DNA of 64,000 nt from Cellulophaga sp. HaHa_2_95 (GTDB lineage Bacteria > Bacteroidota > Bacteroidia > Flavobacteriales > Flavobacteriaceae), in assembly GCF_019278565.1 (NCBI RefSeq), contig NZ_CP058988.1:992001-1056000 (forward strand), written 5' to 3'. Positions 1 to 8,941 of the stretch are shown here, piece after piece. The translations under genes were made by a program, and so were the position numbers. The notes beneath the pieces were generated by a model, which was not told where the DNA came from, searched no databases, and saw only the letters and a program-made list of their open reading frames with translations. How positions within the stretch are numbered: the stretch's first letter is position 1; every line of letters begins with the position of its first letter.

Positions 1-1
1 T

Positions 2-319
2 TTGACCAAAAATGTACCTGCAATGGCAGCTAAAATTGGTATTATTTCAGGATCCGTTTTATACATCATTAGTCAATTTATATTAAAACCATATGTGTTT
101 GGTGCGGATGATTACCCTCATTTCTTGCATGTAAATGCAATCTTGTTTGTGTTGAATGTAATAATCATGCTTGTCATAGGTAAGCTATACCCTAGAAAAG
201 AGCCATTTGTATTGGAATATACCAATCAGGTTTCTATTACACCTTATAAGTATGTAAATCAGGTAGGGTTAGCAATATGTGTTATTGTAATTGCTATTTA
301 TGTCTACTTTGCGAAGTAG
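2..319 (+). CDS. Sodium/solute symporter (SSS family), C-terminal fragment
   Basis: This is the last 105 or so residues of a membrane transporter whose start lies left of the window; the frame is open to the edge. Three hydrophobic segments are visible (about residues 12-27, 45-60 and 88-103), separated by a charged loop containing YPRKEP. This fits the C-terminal helices of SLC5/SGLT-like sodium:solute symporters, which import sugars or other small solutes across the inner membrane. The substrate cannot be read from this fragment. It converges on the haloperoxidase-like gene, with a strong terminator between them. A sugar transporter would fit the glycan locus next door, but that is inference. 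Confidence 0.7.
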   Translation: MTKNVPAMAAKIGIISGSVLYIISQFILKPYVFGADDYPHFLHVNAILFVLNVIIMLVIGKLYPRKEPFVLEYTNQVSITPYKYVNQVGLAICVIVIAIYVYFAK

Positions 320-354
320 TCCTATTATTTAGAAACTTTATAATGTAATTAAAT

Positions 355-388
355 AAAAAAGGGAATGCTGTAAAGCGTTCCCTTTTTT
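355..388. terminator. Bidirectional rho-independent terminator
   Basis: GGGAATGC (361-368) pairs with GCGTTCCC (375-382), with one G-T wobble and a 6-base loop. Six A precede the stem and six T follow it, so it can terminate transcripts in both directions. It lies between two convergent stop codons: the symporter at 319 and the haloperoxidase-like gene at 407. Confidence 0.9.
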
Positions 389-406
389 ATGGTTTCTATT
401 TTATGC

Positions 407-1735
407 TTACTTTAATGTTTTGAGGTTTTTAGTAATATATAACCCAACTTTTTCTCCTTGTTTTACACCTTCCTCAATAGCCATCATATAATGAATACCT
501 CCATAAAGCCTTGAGATCGCAGCTTCATCTGAAGCTTGTAGAAATGAGGTAAAATTACGAGTAGGTAGGCCATATTCTTCCTCTGTTGTATCTTCAAAAC
601 TAAAGTTGTCACCAAAAAGACTAGTTAGGGTAACGGCGGCGGCTCTTGAAATTACAGAATGACCACTTGTGTATTCTGGGAATGGAGGGGTCTGTAACAA
701 AGGAACCCATTCTTCGTCTATACTCTGATTAATTACAGTTTCAGGTCTTACCACTAAACTTCTCCATTTTTCGTCCCAACAACTAATAAACCCGTCATAC
801 AAAGAGGTGGTTACATTGGCATACGCATTTATGGTCTCGTCAAAATTTGTATCCGTTTTTCTTATGGCTATAGCGGTAATACCAATCCAATGTCCACCAG
901 GGGTTATTTTTTTAGTAGCAAACATAGCGTGACCTCTGTGGTGAGAAACATACGGATTGCAATCCCAAAAACTAGCAATCTCTTTATGATTGGAATCAGC
1001 ACCAGAACCTACATCATACACTTGCATTAATTGCTTATAGAAAGCACTCTCCTTATCTAAGCTGTAAGGAAGGGGTGGTACAGGAGGAAATTGTCCTGCA
1101 GAATCTAAAACTAATGTCCTCATTTTATTCCATGAAGGCTCTATTCCATCCATATAGTCAGGAGGGGTAGGTTTCCAGTATTGCGGCTCCTCTAAAATAG
1201 TATACTTGGGGTAGGTTCTAGTTTGCTTATACATATCAGTATCTGCCCACTTTAAAATATGTTTGGATACTAAGGTTCCGTAATTTTTAGAGGCTTCTAA
1301 AACTTCATCTGGCAGGCCATCTTTTTGCAACTCAGCATAGATGTTTTGTTGATATTCATCTATTTTTTCTTCTGAAAAAATGAGGTGTTTACCAATAGTT
1401 AAAAATGCATGGATTGACGCCAAATGCATATTTATATTTTCGTCATTGGGTTCTGGGATATCAGTATACCCATTTACTTGCCCTTCTAAAGAATTATACT
1501 TTTCCGGATATGCCTTTTGCATAATAGCATACGAGGCTAATGTTGGATACATATATACTCTAGATGCAACTGGAGGAGAAAAAATATCATAGACAATTAC
1601 ATCTGTTAATTTTTTCATGGAAGCCTGAAAAATTTCGGGATCATTTAATTTTTCTTTATAAGCTATGTTTTCCTTACAACTGCTAAATAAAAGTACTAGA
1701 GCGAAAATTATGAATACTTGATTTTTTAAAATCAT
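407..1735 (-). CDS. Vanadium-dependent haloperoxidase/PAP2-superfamily lipoprotein
   Basis: A 442-residue protein with a lipoprotein signal (LLFSSC, Cys20), so it is predicted to be membrane-anchored outside the cytoplasm. All three vanadate/phosphate-pocket motifs are present. They are K-x6-RP (K323, R330, P331), an SGH motif in YTSGHS (S357-H359), and SR-x5-H (R409, H415). In vanadium haloperoxidases these bind vanadate, with the SGH histidine as acid-base residue and the last histidine as metal ligand. Acid phosphatases of the same fold use the same residues for phosphate, so the reaction is not certain. It is the last gene of the SusCD/FG-GAP operon, 20 bp after the first FG-GAP gene. Lys-Glu follows the lipid cysteine, which is compatible with surface display. 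Confidence 0.85.
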   Translation of the reverse strand: MILKNQVFIIFALVLLFSSCKENIAYKEKLNDPEIFQASMKKLTDVIVYDIFSPPVASRVYMYPTLASYAIMQKAYPEKYNSLEGQVNGYTDIPEPNDENINMHLASIHAFLTIGKHLIFSEEKIDEYQQNIYAELQKDGLPDEVLEASKNYGTLVSKHILKWADTDMYKQTRTYPKYTILEEPQYWKPTPPDYMDGIEPSWNKMRTLVLDSAGQFPPVPPLPYSLDKESAFYKQLMQVYDVGSGADSNHKEIASFWDCNPYVSHHRGHAMFATKKITPGGHWIGITAIAIRKTDTNFDETINAYANVTTSLYDGFISCWDEKWRSLVVRPETVINQSIDEEWVPLLQTPPFPEYTSGHSVISRAAAVTLTSLFGDNFSFEDTTEEEYGLPTRNFTSFLQASDEAAISRLYGGIHYMMAIEEGVKQGEKVGLYITKNLKTLK

Positions 1736-1755
1736 ATCTGGTTATAAATTATTTT

Positions 1756-4700
1756 TTAGTTGAACTTAGATTGTATTATTAGTGCCTTATTATCGTTGCT
1801 TAAAACCAGAAACATATGATTCTCTAACGGAATTATTTTTCGGTATTCCTGATTATTAGGGAGTTGTAAAGGTACTGTTTTTTCAAAATCGCCGGACTTA
1901 TTGGCTGTTAAAACTCCACCAGCATTACCGTCGCTAGCGCCTAATTCCGTCACATAATTAAAAGAATTGCCCACGAAATAAATTTTTGTTGCTTTTCCAG
2001 TTTCTACAATGGTAAAATCTTGAATACTACTAAATTGAGATTCACGTGGAAGAGCAGATCCTTTGAAGTCATCTCCTTGGTTTAAAAATAGCATTGAGCG
2101 TAATTCTTTTACCTCTTTTATCATTTTAATGTCTTGCGCTGACTTTCCTGTTAATTCTTCTATAGATGAAACTTTTGAGAATGACTTGTAGCTTAAAAAT
2201 TTCTTTTTTAAATAGGGAAGTTGTCCAGTTAATTTATCTTTTGAGGCAAAAGGAATTTGATCTCCAAAAAAGTTATAAAAAATTATTGGATCTGGTTGTC
2301 CATTCTTATCAAAATCATCTATATATAGTTTTATCGGTTTTTCAACACTTGCTTTCCATTTAAAGTTCTCACCTGCATTTCCCGCTATAATATCAATTTT
2401 ACCATTACGGTCTATATCTGCAAATGCTATGCAGTTCCACATACCACTAGTACTACCTAAACCAAGCTTCTGAGTTTCATTGGTAAATTTACCTTCTTTG
2501 TTATTTAGCAGTACTGTTATGGGCATCCAATCACCCACGATTACAAGATCCAGGAAAGTATCATTATTGATATCTATCCATTTAGCGTCGGTTATCATTC
2601 CTATTTTGTCTTGTGCCGTTACTTGGAAATTACCCTTACCTGTATTTTTCAGGATAAGACTAATTGGGGTATTGCCATAGGCTCCAGGAATAGATCGGGC
2701 ACCAATGAATAAATCATCAAAACCGTCAGAATCATAATCTCCTACCGCAATTACTCCACCATTGGAGGTAGGAAGTTGTGCCTGTAGCCTTTCAAAGTTT
2801 CCTTTCCCATCATTAATGTAAATTCTATCTTGTAGGTTTGGATCCCCCTCCTTCAGATCGTTTCCTCCGCTGACAACGTATAGATCCAAGTCGCCGTCAT
2901 TTTCCAAGTCAAATGCAGCTGCAGAAATATCTTCATAGCTCTTATCTTTGACGAAGTCAGAGACAGTCTTGGGGCTAAACGTATTCTGTTTTGATTGAAT
3001 ATAAAAATAGGGTTCTTGAAATCTGGCGCCACCTAAGTATAAATCTTTGATGCCGTCTCCATCAAAGTCTGCATAAACTACTGCAGGACCTTCATTGGAT
3101 AGTTTTTCAGGAATCAAAGGTTCTCTGGAGTAATCTTGATAATTGTTTTCCAAATGTTGGTATGGGAATTTGCTGTAGATATAATCATGGGCTAGTTCCT
3201 TTTTGTTAGAATGTTTCCGATTTATATTTTTTATAATAGTGTTTAACGAATTGAGTGCACTGTTTTTTGTGGTTTGAATAGTTTTATCTGGCCATATAAT
3301 TTCAACGGAATCAATATGATTTATTGCCCCTAAACCAAAATGTAATTTCCTAGATGATGAAGATTGAAATCCTCTTGTGGGGCTCTGTTCTCTTACAAAA
3401 ATTTTACCGTTGCTATGTAATTTGACTTTTATTCCAGTTGAGTTTTTATTTACACTATCTGTTACAAACGAAAATTGAATGAAGTTGTTTGTTGTACTGT
3501 CGTTGCTGGTATTTTCTAAAAGGGTAACATTTTCATTAATATTATTTATGACCAAATCTAAATCACCATCGTTATCCAAATCACTATACGCAGCACCATT
3601 AGAATACGAATCTGATAACCCGACTTCGTAAGATAATTTTTTAAAAGAAAGGTTGCCTTCATTCTTAAAGAGCACATTAGGAATTTTCAAAGTAGGCATT
3701 TCTTCAATTAACTTTTTTTCAATTTCTGTTTGCTTGCTTTTGGTATAGTTTGCGAAATTAACAGTACTTAAATATTTTATATAATCTAGATCATTAGGTC
3801 TTTTAAATATTCCATTAGTAATAAAAATATCATTTAAACCATCATTATCAAAATCTTGAATTAAAGTAGACCAGCTCCAATCAGTAGCATATGTTTCTGT
3901 TATTAGAGCGATATCTGTAAAGGAATTATTTCCCGTATTTAATTGAAAATTATTTCGTGCGTATTGTGGTCTGAAGCCAAAGTTTTTCTTTATTTCTGTC
4001 ACCTTATCAGTATCTTCTCCTCCAGATTTTAGAAGTACGTCCTTTGTATAGGGCATCATGTCTAAAGTAAAAATATCTACTAAGGCATCATTATTTAGGT
4101 CAGCAGCGTCAACACCCATAGAGAATCTGCTGGTATGTGGTAAATAAAGCTCAGCAGATTCTTTAAAGGTCTTATTGCCTTGATTAATATATAAATAATC
4201 ATTTTCATGAAAGTCGTTAGCAATATATAGATCCATGTGGCCGTCGTTATTAACATCTGTTGCTACAATTCCTAAACCGTAGCCTAAAGCACTGGAATAG
4301 ATGCCTGCTTTGCGTGTTACTTCCTCAAATTTAAATTGCCCTTCATTTAATTTATTTTCATAAAATCGATCTCCAAATATGCTGTCTGTAACTTTTCTCT
4401 TGTCAGTAGAACCGTAGCTTCTAGGCGTATGCACAGAATGATTGAGCAAGTACATATCTAAATCACCGTCCTGATCGTAGTCTAAGAAGGTTGCTTGCGT
4501 ACTATATCCTTTAAAAGCTAGGCCTAGCTCTGTAGATTGTTCTCTAAAAGATAAGTTTCCTTGATTAATATATACTAAATTGTGGGTTTCTAAATTTTTG
4601 AAGACACCAACTTTAGCAACGTGGATATCTAATAAGCCGTCGTTATTCAAATCTTCCATAGTTACGCCAGAGGACCAAGTATTGCTCATTTCAATATTTG

Positions 4701-5043
4701 AAGAAGCGGTGATGTCCTTAAATTTCAAATTGCCCAAATTTAGAAATAGCCTATCAGTACCTTGGTTGGCAGTCAAGTAAATATCGTCTAAACCATCATT
4801 GTTTATATCTCCAATAGCTACACCTCCACCATTATAGTAGTATAAGTAATCTATAATATTTAGGTCTTCTTGATATGCTAACTGGTTTTTAAATATTAAT
4901 CCAGTTTCTTGTGTATTTAAAGGCTTAAAAAGTTTGATAGACTTGTCATCTTTATTGGAGGGTGTTTTGGTTTCAATATTTTTACAAGAAAATATGCAAC
5001 CAATAAAGAGTAGGATTGTAATGAACTTTAACTTCAAAACCAT
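1756..5043 (-). CDS. FG-GAP/VCBS repeat lipoprotein with UnbV/ASPIC-like segment (paralogue 1)
   Basis: A 1,095-residue lipoprotein (IFSC, Cys20). The N-terminal half has repeated FG-GAP blades built on the calcium-binding pattern DxNxDGxxD, for example DINNDGLDD at residues 79-87 after the signature NGGGVAIG. A segment near residues 530-600 (RGFQSS, LHFGLG, IIWPD) matches UnbV/ASPIC (CRTAC1-type) domains. A second set of blades follows. Such proteins form integrin-alpha-like propellers for extracellular binding, and no catalytic motif is seen. It lies 6 bp downstream of paralogue 2 and 20 bp before the haloperoxidase-like gene, so it is co-transcribed. By position it replaces SusE/F-type glycan-binding proteins. 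The ligand is unknown. Confidence 0.85.
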   Translation of the reverse strand: MVLKLKFITILLFIGCIFSCKNIETKTPSNKDDKSIKLFKPLNTQETGLIFKNQLAYQEDLNIIDYLYYYNGGGVAIGDINNDGLDDIYLTANQGTDRLFLNLGNLKFKDITASSNIEMSNTWSSGVTMEDLNNDGLLDIHVAKVGVFKNLETHNLVYINQGNLSFREQSTELGLAFKGYSTQATFLDYDQDGDLDMYLLNHSVHTPRSYGSTDKRKVTDSIFGDRFYENKLNEGQFKFEEVTRKAGIYSSALGYGLGIVATDVNNDGHMDLYIANDFHENDYLYINQGNKTFKESAELYLPHTSRFSMGVDAADLNNDALVDIFTLDMMPYTKDVLLKSGGEDTDKVTEIKKNFGFRPQYARNNFQLNTGNNSFTDIALITETYATDWSWSTLIQDFDNDGLNDIFITNGIFKRPNDLDYIKYLSTVNFANYTKSKQTEIEKKLIEEMPTLKIPNVLFKNEGNLSFKKLSYEVGLSDSYSNGAAYSDLDNDGDLDLVINNINENVTLLENTSNDSTTNNFIQFSFVTDSVNKNSTGIKVKLHSNGKIFVREQSPTRGFQSSSSRKLHFGLGAINHIDSVEIIWPDKTIQTTKNSALNSLNTIIKNINRKHSNKKELAHDYIYSKFPYQHLENNYQDYSREPLIPEKLSNEGPAVVYADFDGDGIKDLYLGGARFQEPYFYIQSKQNTFSPKTVSDFVKDKSYEDISAAAFDLENDGDLDLYVVSGGNDLKEGDPNLQDRIYINDGKGNFERLQAQLPTSNGGVIAVGDYDSDGFDDLFIGARSIPGAYGNTPISLILKNTGKGNFQVTAQDKIGMITDAKWIDINNDTFLDLVIVGDWMPITVLLNNKEGKFTNETQKLGLGSTSGMWNCIAFADIDRNGKIDIIAGNAGENFKWKASVEKPIKLYIDDFDKNGQPDPIIFYNFFGDQIPFASKDKLTGQLPYLKKKFLSYKSFSKVSSIEELTGKSAQDIKMIKEVKELRSMLFLNQGDDFKGSALPRESQFSSIQDFTIVETGKATKIYFVGNSFNYVTELGASDGNAGGVLTANKSGDFEKTVPLQLPNNQEYRKIIPLENHMFLVLSNDNKALIIQSKFN

Positions 5044-5049
5044 ATTGAA

Positions 5050-8000
5050 TTAGTATTTAAATGTTAGCAGAGAATCATTGTTTCTTGCTACAAAAATTAC
5101 AGAATTTTTTGGGTCTACTTTTATATCTCGTATTTCTCCTGATAAATTAAAACCTTTGTTTTTATTTGAATATTTAAATTCCAAACCTCCCATATTTTCA
5201 AGGTAAACACCATAGCTAGCGTCATACCTTCCTACTTGTGGTTTTACATTAAATAAATTTCCTCCCATCAAAATATCTATATCATTATCACCATCAAAGT
5301 CAAAAGCTTCGATAGCGTATATTGGTGCCAATTGTGCAGCTTTTGGCAGTTTCAATTTTTTAAAGTTAAAATTTCCTTCATTAATTAAAATGATACTTTC
5401 TAATGTGGTTGCTTCCAATGGCACAACATCTTTTAGCGCAGCAGTACCAAACATATCTTCAATAGTTGCGTCTTGAAAAGATTCATAATTAGGAAATTTC
5501 TTTTTGAGACTTTTAATTTGATCAATCAAGTCGTGTCTTAATGCATAAGGATAATCCTTACCATTTTTAGCTTTAAAAGCAAGAATGGGATCCATATATC
5601 CATTTTGATCAAAATCTTTTACAAATAATTTTATAGGATTAGTGCGGGTTGCTTTGAACCTGCTATTTAGTCCATGATTACCAATAATAAGATCTAAATC
5701 ACCATCATTGTCTAAGTCTGCAGTCTTGATGATATTCCACCAACCTGCATCTAAATCATTATTATCATTACGTTTAAATTTTCCGTTTTTATTCTGGAAA
5801 ATTTGTGGCTTCATAAATTCTCCTATGAGAATTAGGTCTGGTACATTGTCATTATTAAAATCATCAAAAATGGCATCAGTAATCATCCCGATATTTTGTA
5901 ATTCGGGAGCAATTTGTTTTGTAACGTCTTTAAATATCCCATGACCATCATTCTCTAAAATGAATCCAGAACAGTTTAGTCCATAGCGCCCTGCAATGGA
6001 ACGTTCTCCAACAAAAAGATCCTGGTCTCCGTCATTATCGAAATCAATAGCCTTAACGGTGCTGGTGCTTTTGTAGGAATTTAATATAGGTAATTTTTGA
6101 TTGGAGTCGGTATAATTACCTTTTCCATCATTAAAATATAAATGGTCATAATAATTAGGAGAGAAGGGAGAAAATTCAACACCTCCACTGCATACGTATA
6201 AATCTAAATCACCATCATTGTCAGCATCGAAGAATATACTAGCTGTATCTTCATTAATTGCGTTTTTTTCAAAAGCTTTGTTATCAAGTAATTCATATCC
6301 CTTTTTAGTTCCGAGATAAATAGAGTTTGACTTTCCTTTTGAGCTTCCAATAAAAACATCTGTTATGCCATCATTATTAACATCGCCTAAACTTATTTTA
6401 GGACTTTCTGTACTTAACATATGATTCAACAATCTATCTCTATTAAAATCAATAAACTTACTTTCAATATGCAAATATTTTAGTAATGTAGTGTCTTTAT
6501 AGAATAGGGTGTTTTTTTTAGGGTTATTGTTTTCCGTAAATGTGGTTCCATCTTTTTGAAAAAGCGTTACGGTTTTGTCTACTTGTTGATTTTTTAAATA
6601 GGTAATTTTTCCATTGGGCCAAAGAATTTTTATAGAAACGTTTGTAGCTTTTCCTAAACCAAAATTAGGCCTAAGGTCCATACTAGATTGAAAACCTCTG
6701 ATAGGTTGTTGTTCAAGATAAAAAGTATCTGTAGGGGTCTCTATATACACTCTAGCGCCAACTGCATTGCTATTTAATCCTTCGCCCTTTAAAATGAGTT
6801 TCAGATGGTGATTCTCCTTGTTTTTGTTGGCATTATTTCTGTATAGAAAAGATGCCATATTTACATTGTTTACAACAAGGTCTAAATCGCCATCATTATC
6901 TAAATCTCCATAGGCAGAGCCATTTGAGAAACTAGGAGCTATTAATCCAGATGTATCATAGAATTCAAATTCCAAATCGCCTAAGTTTCTATAGGCTTGA
7001 TTTTCAACTTTATTAGAAGGAATAATCTCAATTAATTTCTTGTAATCAATTTCATTATTTTGTACGATACCTTTTATTACTTCTTCATTAGATATATATT
7101 GAAGGTAATCTTGGTTTGTTAAATCTTTAAAAATTCCGTTAGCAATATATAAATCTTTTAATCCGTCATTATCCATATCAAATAGTAATGCCCCCCAACT
7201 CCAGTCTGATGCTTCAACTCCACTCAGTCTACCTATTTCACTAAAAGTAGAGTTGCCATTATTTAATTGTAATGTGTTTCTTGTGAACTGATTATAATAT
7301 CCATTTTTGATATTATATTGTAGTTTGTTCCAATCTTCAAATGTGGTTACAGTTTTTAGTCTTTTATAATCGGAAGGAAGCATTTCTGTTACAAATACAT
7401 CATTATAGCCGTCATTATTTATGTCAGCCATATCGGCCCCCATAGAAGCCCCGCTAATAGAATTAATTTGTTCTGTAAGTGATTCTCTGAACGTACCGTT
7501 TTTTTGATTAATGTAAAGGTAATCTCGTTCAAAAAAATCATTGGACACATAAATATCTTCCCAGCCATCGTTATTCGTGTCTCCAACAGTAACGCCTAGT
7601 CCAAAGCCTATTACACTGCCATATATTCCAGCTTTTTCACTAATATCAACATATTTCCCATCAACGTTTTCCATTAGTTTGTCTCCACCTAGAAGATCTC
7701 TTTTTGGTCGTTCATTCCGCTGAAGGTTAAAACTACCTATTGCTTGGTATGAATTGTTGAGAATGTACACATCTAAATCTCCATCTTTGTCAAAATCAAA
7801 AAAAGATGCGTGGGTCGAAAATCCTTTGTCATCAAGTCCATATTCTTGGGCTTTTTCAGCAAATGTTCCGTCTCCATTATTAATAAATAGTTCATTTTGT
7901 TTATTGTCTCCAGAAACATCTCCGGAATTACAGACATAAATATCTAAGAAACCATCACCATTAATATCAGCCATAGTGACACCTGTTGACCAAGCTTTAT

Positions 8001-8346
8001 TACCGCCCACATGAGCTTCTTCCGTAATGTCTTTAAATTTAAAATCTCCCTGGTTTAAGTAAAGTTTATTGCTCAACTGGTTTGCTGTAAAGTATATATC
8101 TGGCAGGCCATCATTATTTATATCTCCAATTGACACTCCACCCCCGTTATAGAAATTTCGATACTTATAGACATTAAACTCTTGAGAGAAAGCTAGTTTA
8201 TTAGCAAAATCTATCCCAGATTCATTTGGGGATACTAGATGAAATAGATTCTCCTCTACTTCGGCATTCACTTTTTCAATTTTTTCTTTACAAGAGAAAA
8301 TTGAAATAATAAGTATTAAAATTATGGTGAATTTGGTTTTCATCAT
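5050..8346 (-). CDS. FG-GAP/VCBS repeat lipoprotein with UnbV/ASPIC-like segment (paralogue 2)
   Basis: A 1,098-residue lipoprotein (SIFSC, Cys19, followed by KEKIE). It has the same plan as its two neighbours: an NFYNGGGVSIGDINNDG opening blade, many DxDxDGDxD calcium loops such as DFDKDGDLD, and a UnbV/ASPIC-like stretch near residue 565 (RGFQSS, NFGLG, ILWPNG). A second propeller half follows, ending in repeated DFDGDNDID loops. By eye it looks closer to paralogue 3 than to paralogue 1: both share NFYNGGG and EWSWG/DWSWG-type signatures. It starts 1 bp after the small lipoprotein gene ends and runs into paralogue 1 with a 6-bp gap. A binding or scaffolding role at the cell surface is inferred; no enzyme motif is visible. 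Confidence 0.85.
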   Translation of the reverse strand: MMKTKFTIILILIISIFSCKEKIEKVNAEVEENLFHLVSPNESGIDFANKLAFSQEFNVYKYRNFYNGGGVSIGDINNDGLPDIYFTANQLSNKLYLNQGDFKFKDITEEAHVGGNKAWSTGVTMADINGDGFLDIYVCNSGDVSGDNKQNELFINNGDGTFAEKAQEYGLDDKGFSTHASFFDFDKDGDLDVYILNNSYQAIGSFNLQRNERPKRDLLGGDKLMENVDGKYVDISEKAGIYGSVIGFGLGVTVGDTNNDGWEDIYVSNDFFERDYLYINQKNGTFRESLTEQINSISGASMGADMADINNDGYNDVFVTEMLPSDYKRLKTVTTFEDWNKLQYNIKNGYYNQFTRNTLQLNNGNSTFSEIGRLSGVEASDWSWGALLFDMDNDGLKDLYIANGIFKDLTNQDYLQYISNEEVIKGIVQNNEIDYKKLIEIIPSNKVENQAYRNLGDLEFEFYDTSGLIAPSFSNGSAYGDLDNDGDLDLVVNNVNMASFLYRNNANKNKENHHLKLILKGEGLNSNAVGARVYIETPTDTFYLEQQPIRGFQSSMDLRPNFGLGKATNVSIKILWPNGKITYLKNQQVDKTVTLFQKDGTTFTENNNPKKNTLFYKDTTLLKYLHIESKFIDFNRDRLLNHMLSTESPKISLGDVNNDGITDVFIGSSKGKSNSIYLGTKKGYELLDNKAFEKNAINEDTASIFFDADNDGDLDLYVCSGGVEFSPFSPNYYDHLYFNDGKGNYTDSNQKLPILNSYKSTSTVKAIDFDNDGDQDLFVGERSIAGRYGLNCSGFILENDGHGIFKDVTKQIAPELQNIGMITDAIFDDFNNDNVPDLILIGEFMKPQIFQNKNGKFKRNDNNDLDAGWWNIIKTADLDNDGDLDLIIGNHGLNSRFKATRTNPIKLFVKDFDQNGYMDPILAFKAKNGKDYPYALRHDLIDQIKSLKKKFPNYESFQDATIEDMFGTAALKDVVPLEATTLESIILINEGNFNFKKLKLPKAAQLAPIYAIEAFDFDGDNDIDILMGGNLFNVKPQVGRYDASYGVYLENMGGLEFKYSNKNKGFNLSGEIRDIKVDPKNSVIFVARNNDSLLTFKY

Positions 8347-8347
8347 G

Positions 8348-8941
8348 CTATTTTAAATTTTTCATTTTTATTCTTAAATCCTCAATCAATACAGAAACAT
8401 CTTTTGTGTTTTCTTCCGAGAAGACAGTTATTTGCCTGTTTCCATCAACTTTTACTTTTAATTTTGGAGCATCCTCTCGGTCAATATCAATAAATTTATT
8501 TCCAGGATACCATTTTAAGATCGTGTCACATATTTTAGGTAATAACTTACTTGCATATAGGTCTTTATTCCATGGTGCCCAACCGGTATAATTAAATTTT
8601 AAATCGAAAGATTTTATTTTAGAAGCATTATCAAATTTAGCATAGAATAACATGTTTAAATATTTGCCAGAATTCTCTTCAAATTTCTGTGGCAATGCAT
8701 ATTTGACATAGTCATTATTGGGGCCTTGGGCTACAAGTTTTTCTTTGTTTAGTTCCCAGCATCGATTAAAAAAGCGCTCTTTTGTGTCACCAAAATTTAA
8801 ATCGAGTAGGATAGAGTCATAGACAACTCCAGTATTCATTTCCTTGTTTACCAGTTTCGTATATTCTGATTGACAAGATGTTAGTGCTGTTATTGATGTA
8901 ATTAGGAGTGCGAAAAGTATGTTAGTGTAATTTGATTTCAT
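8348..8941 (-). CDS. Hypothetical lipoprotein within the SusCD/FG-GAP operon
   Basis: A 197-residue protein with a lipoprotein signal (TALTSC, Cys23). I do not recognise the family. The mature part is hydrophilic, mixed alpha/beta in appearance, with a FGDTKERFFNRCW stretch near residue 50 and a charged C-terminus. It has no transmembrane segment after the signal and no obvious catalytic motif. Its first 20 bases overlap the end of paralogue 3, and it ends 1 bp before paralogue 2, so translation is probably coupled to both. Its place between two giant FG-GAP lipoproteins suggests a partner or assembly role, which is inference only. Confidence 0.8.
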   Translation of the reverse strand: MKSNYTNILFALLITSITALTSCQSEYTKLVNKEMNTGVVYDSILLDLNFGDTKERFFNRCWELNKEKLVAQGPNNDYVKYALPQKFEENSGKYLNMLFYAKFDNASKIKSFDLKFNYTGWAPWNKDLYASKLLPKICDTILKWYPGNKFIDIDREDAPKLKVKVDGNRQITVFSEENTKDVSVLIEDLRIKMKNLK

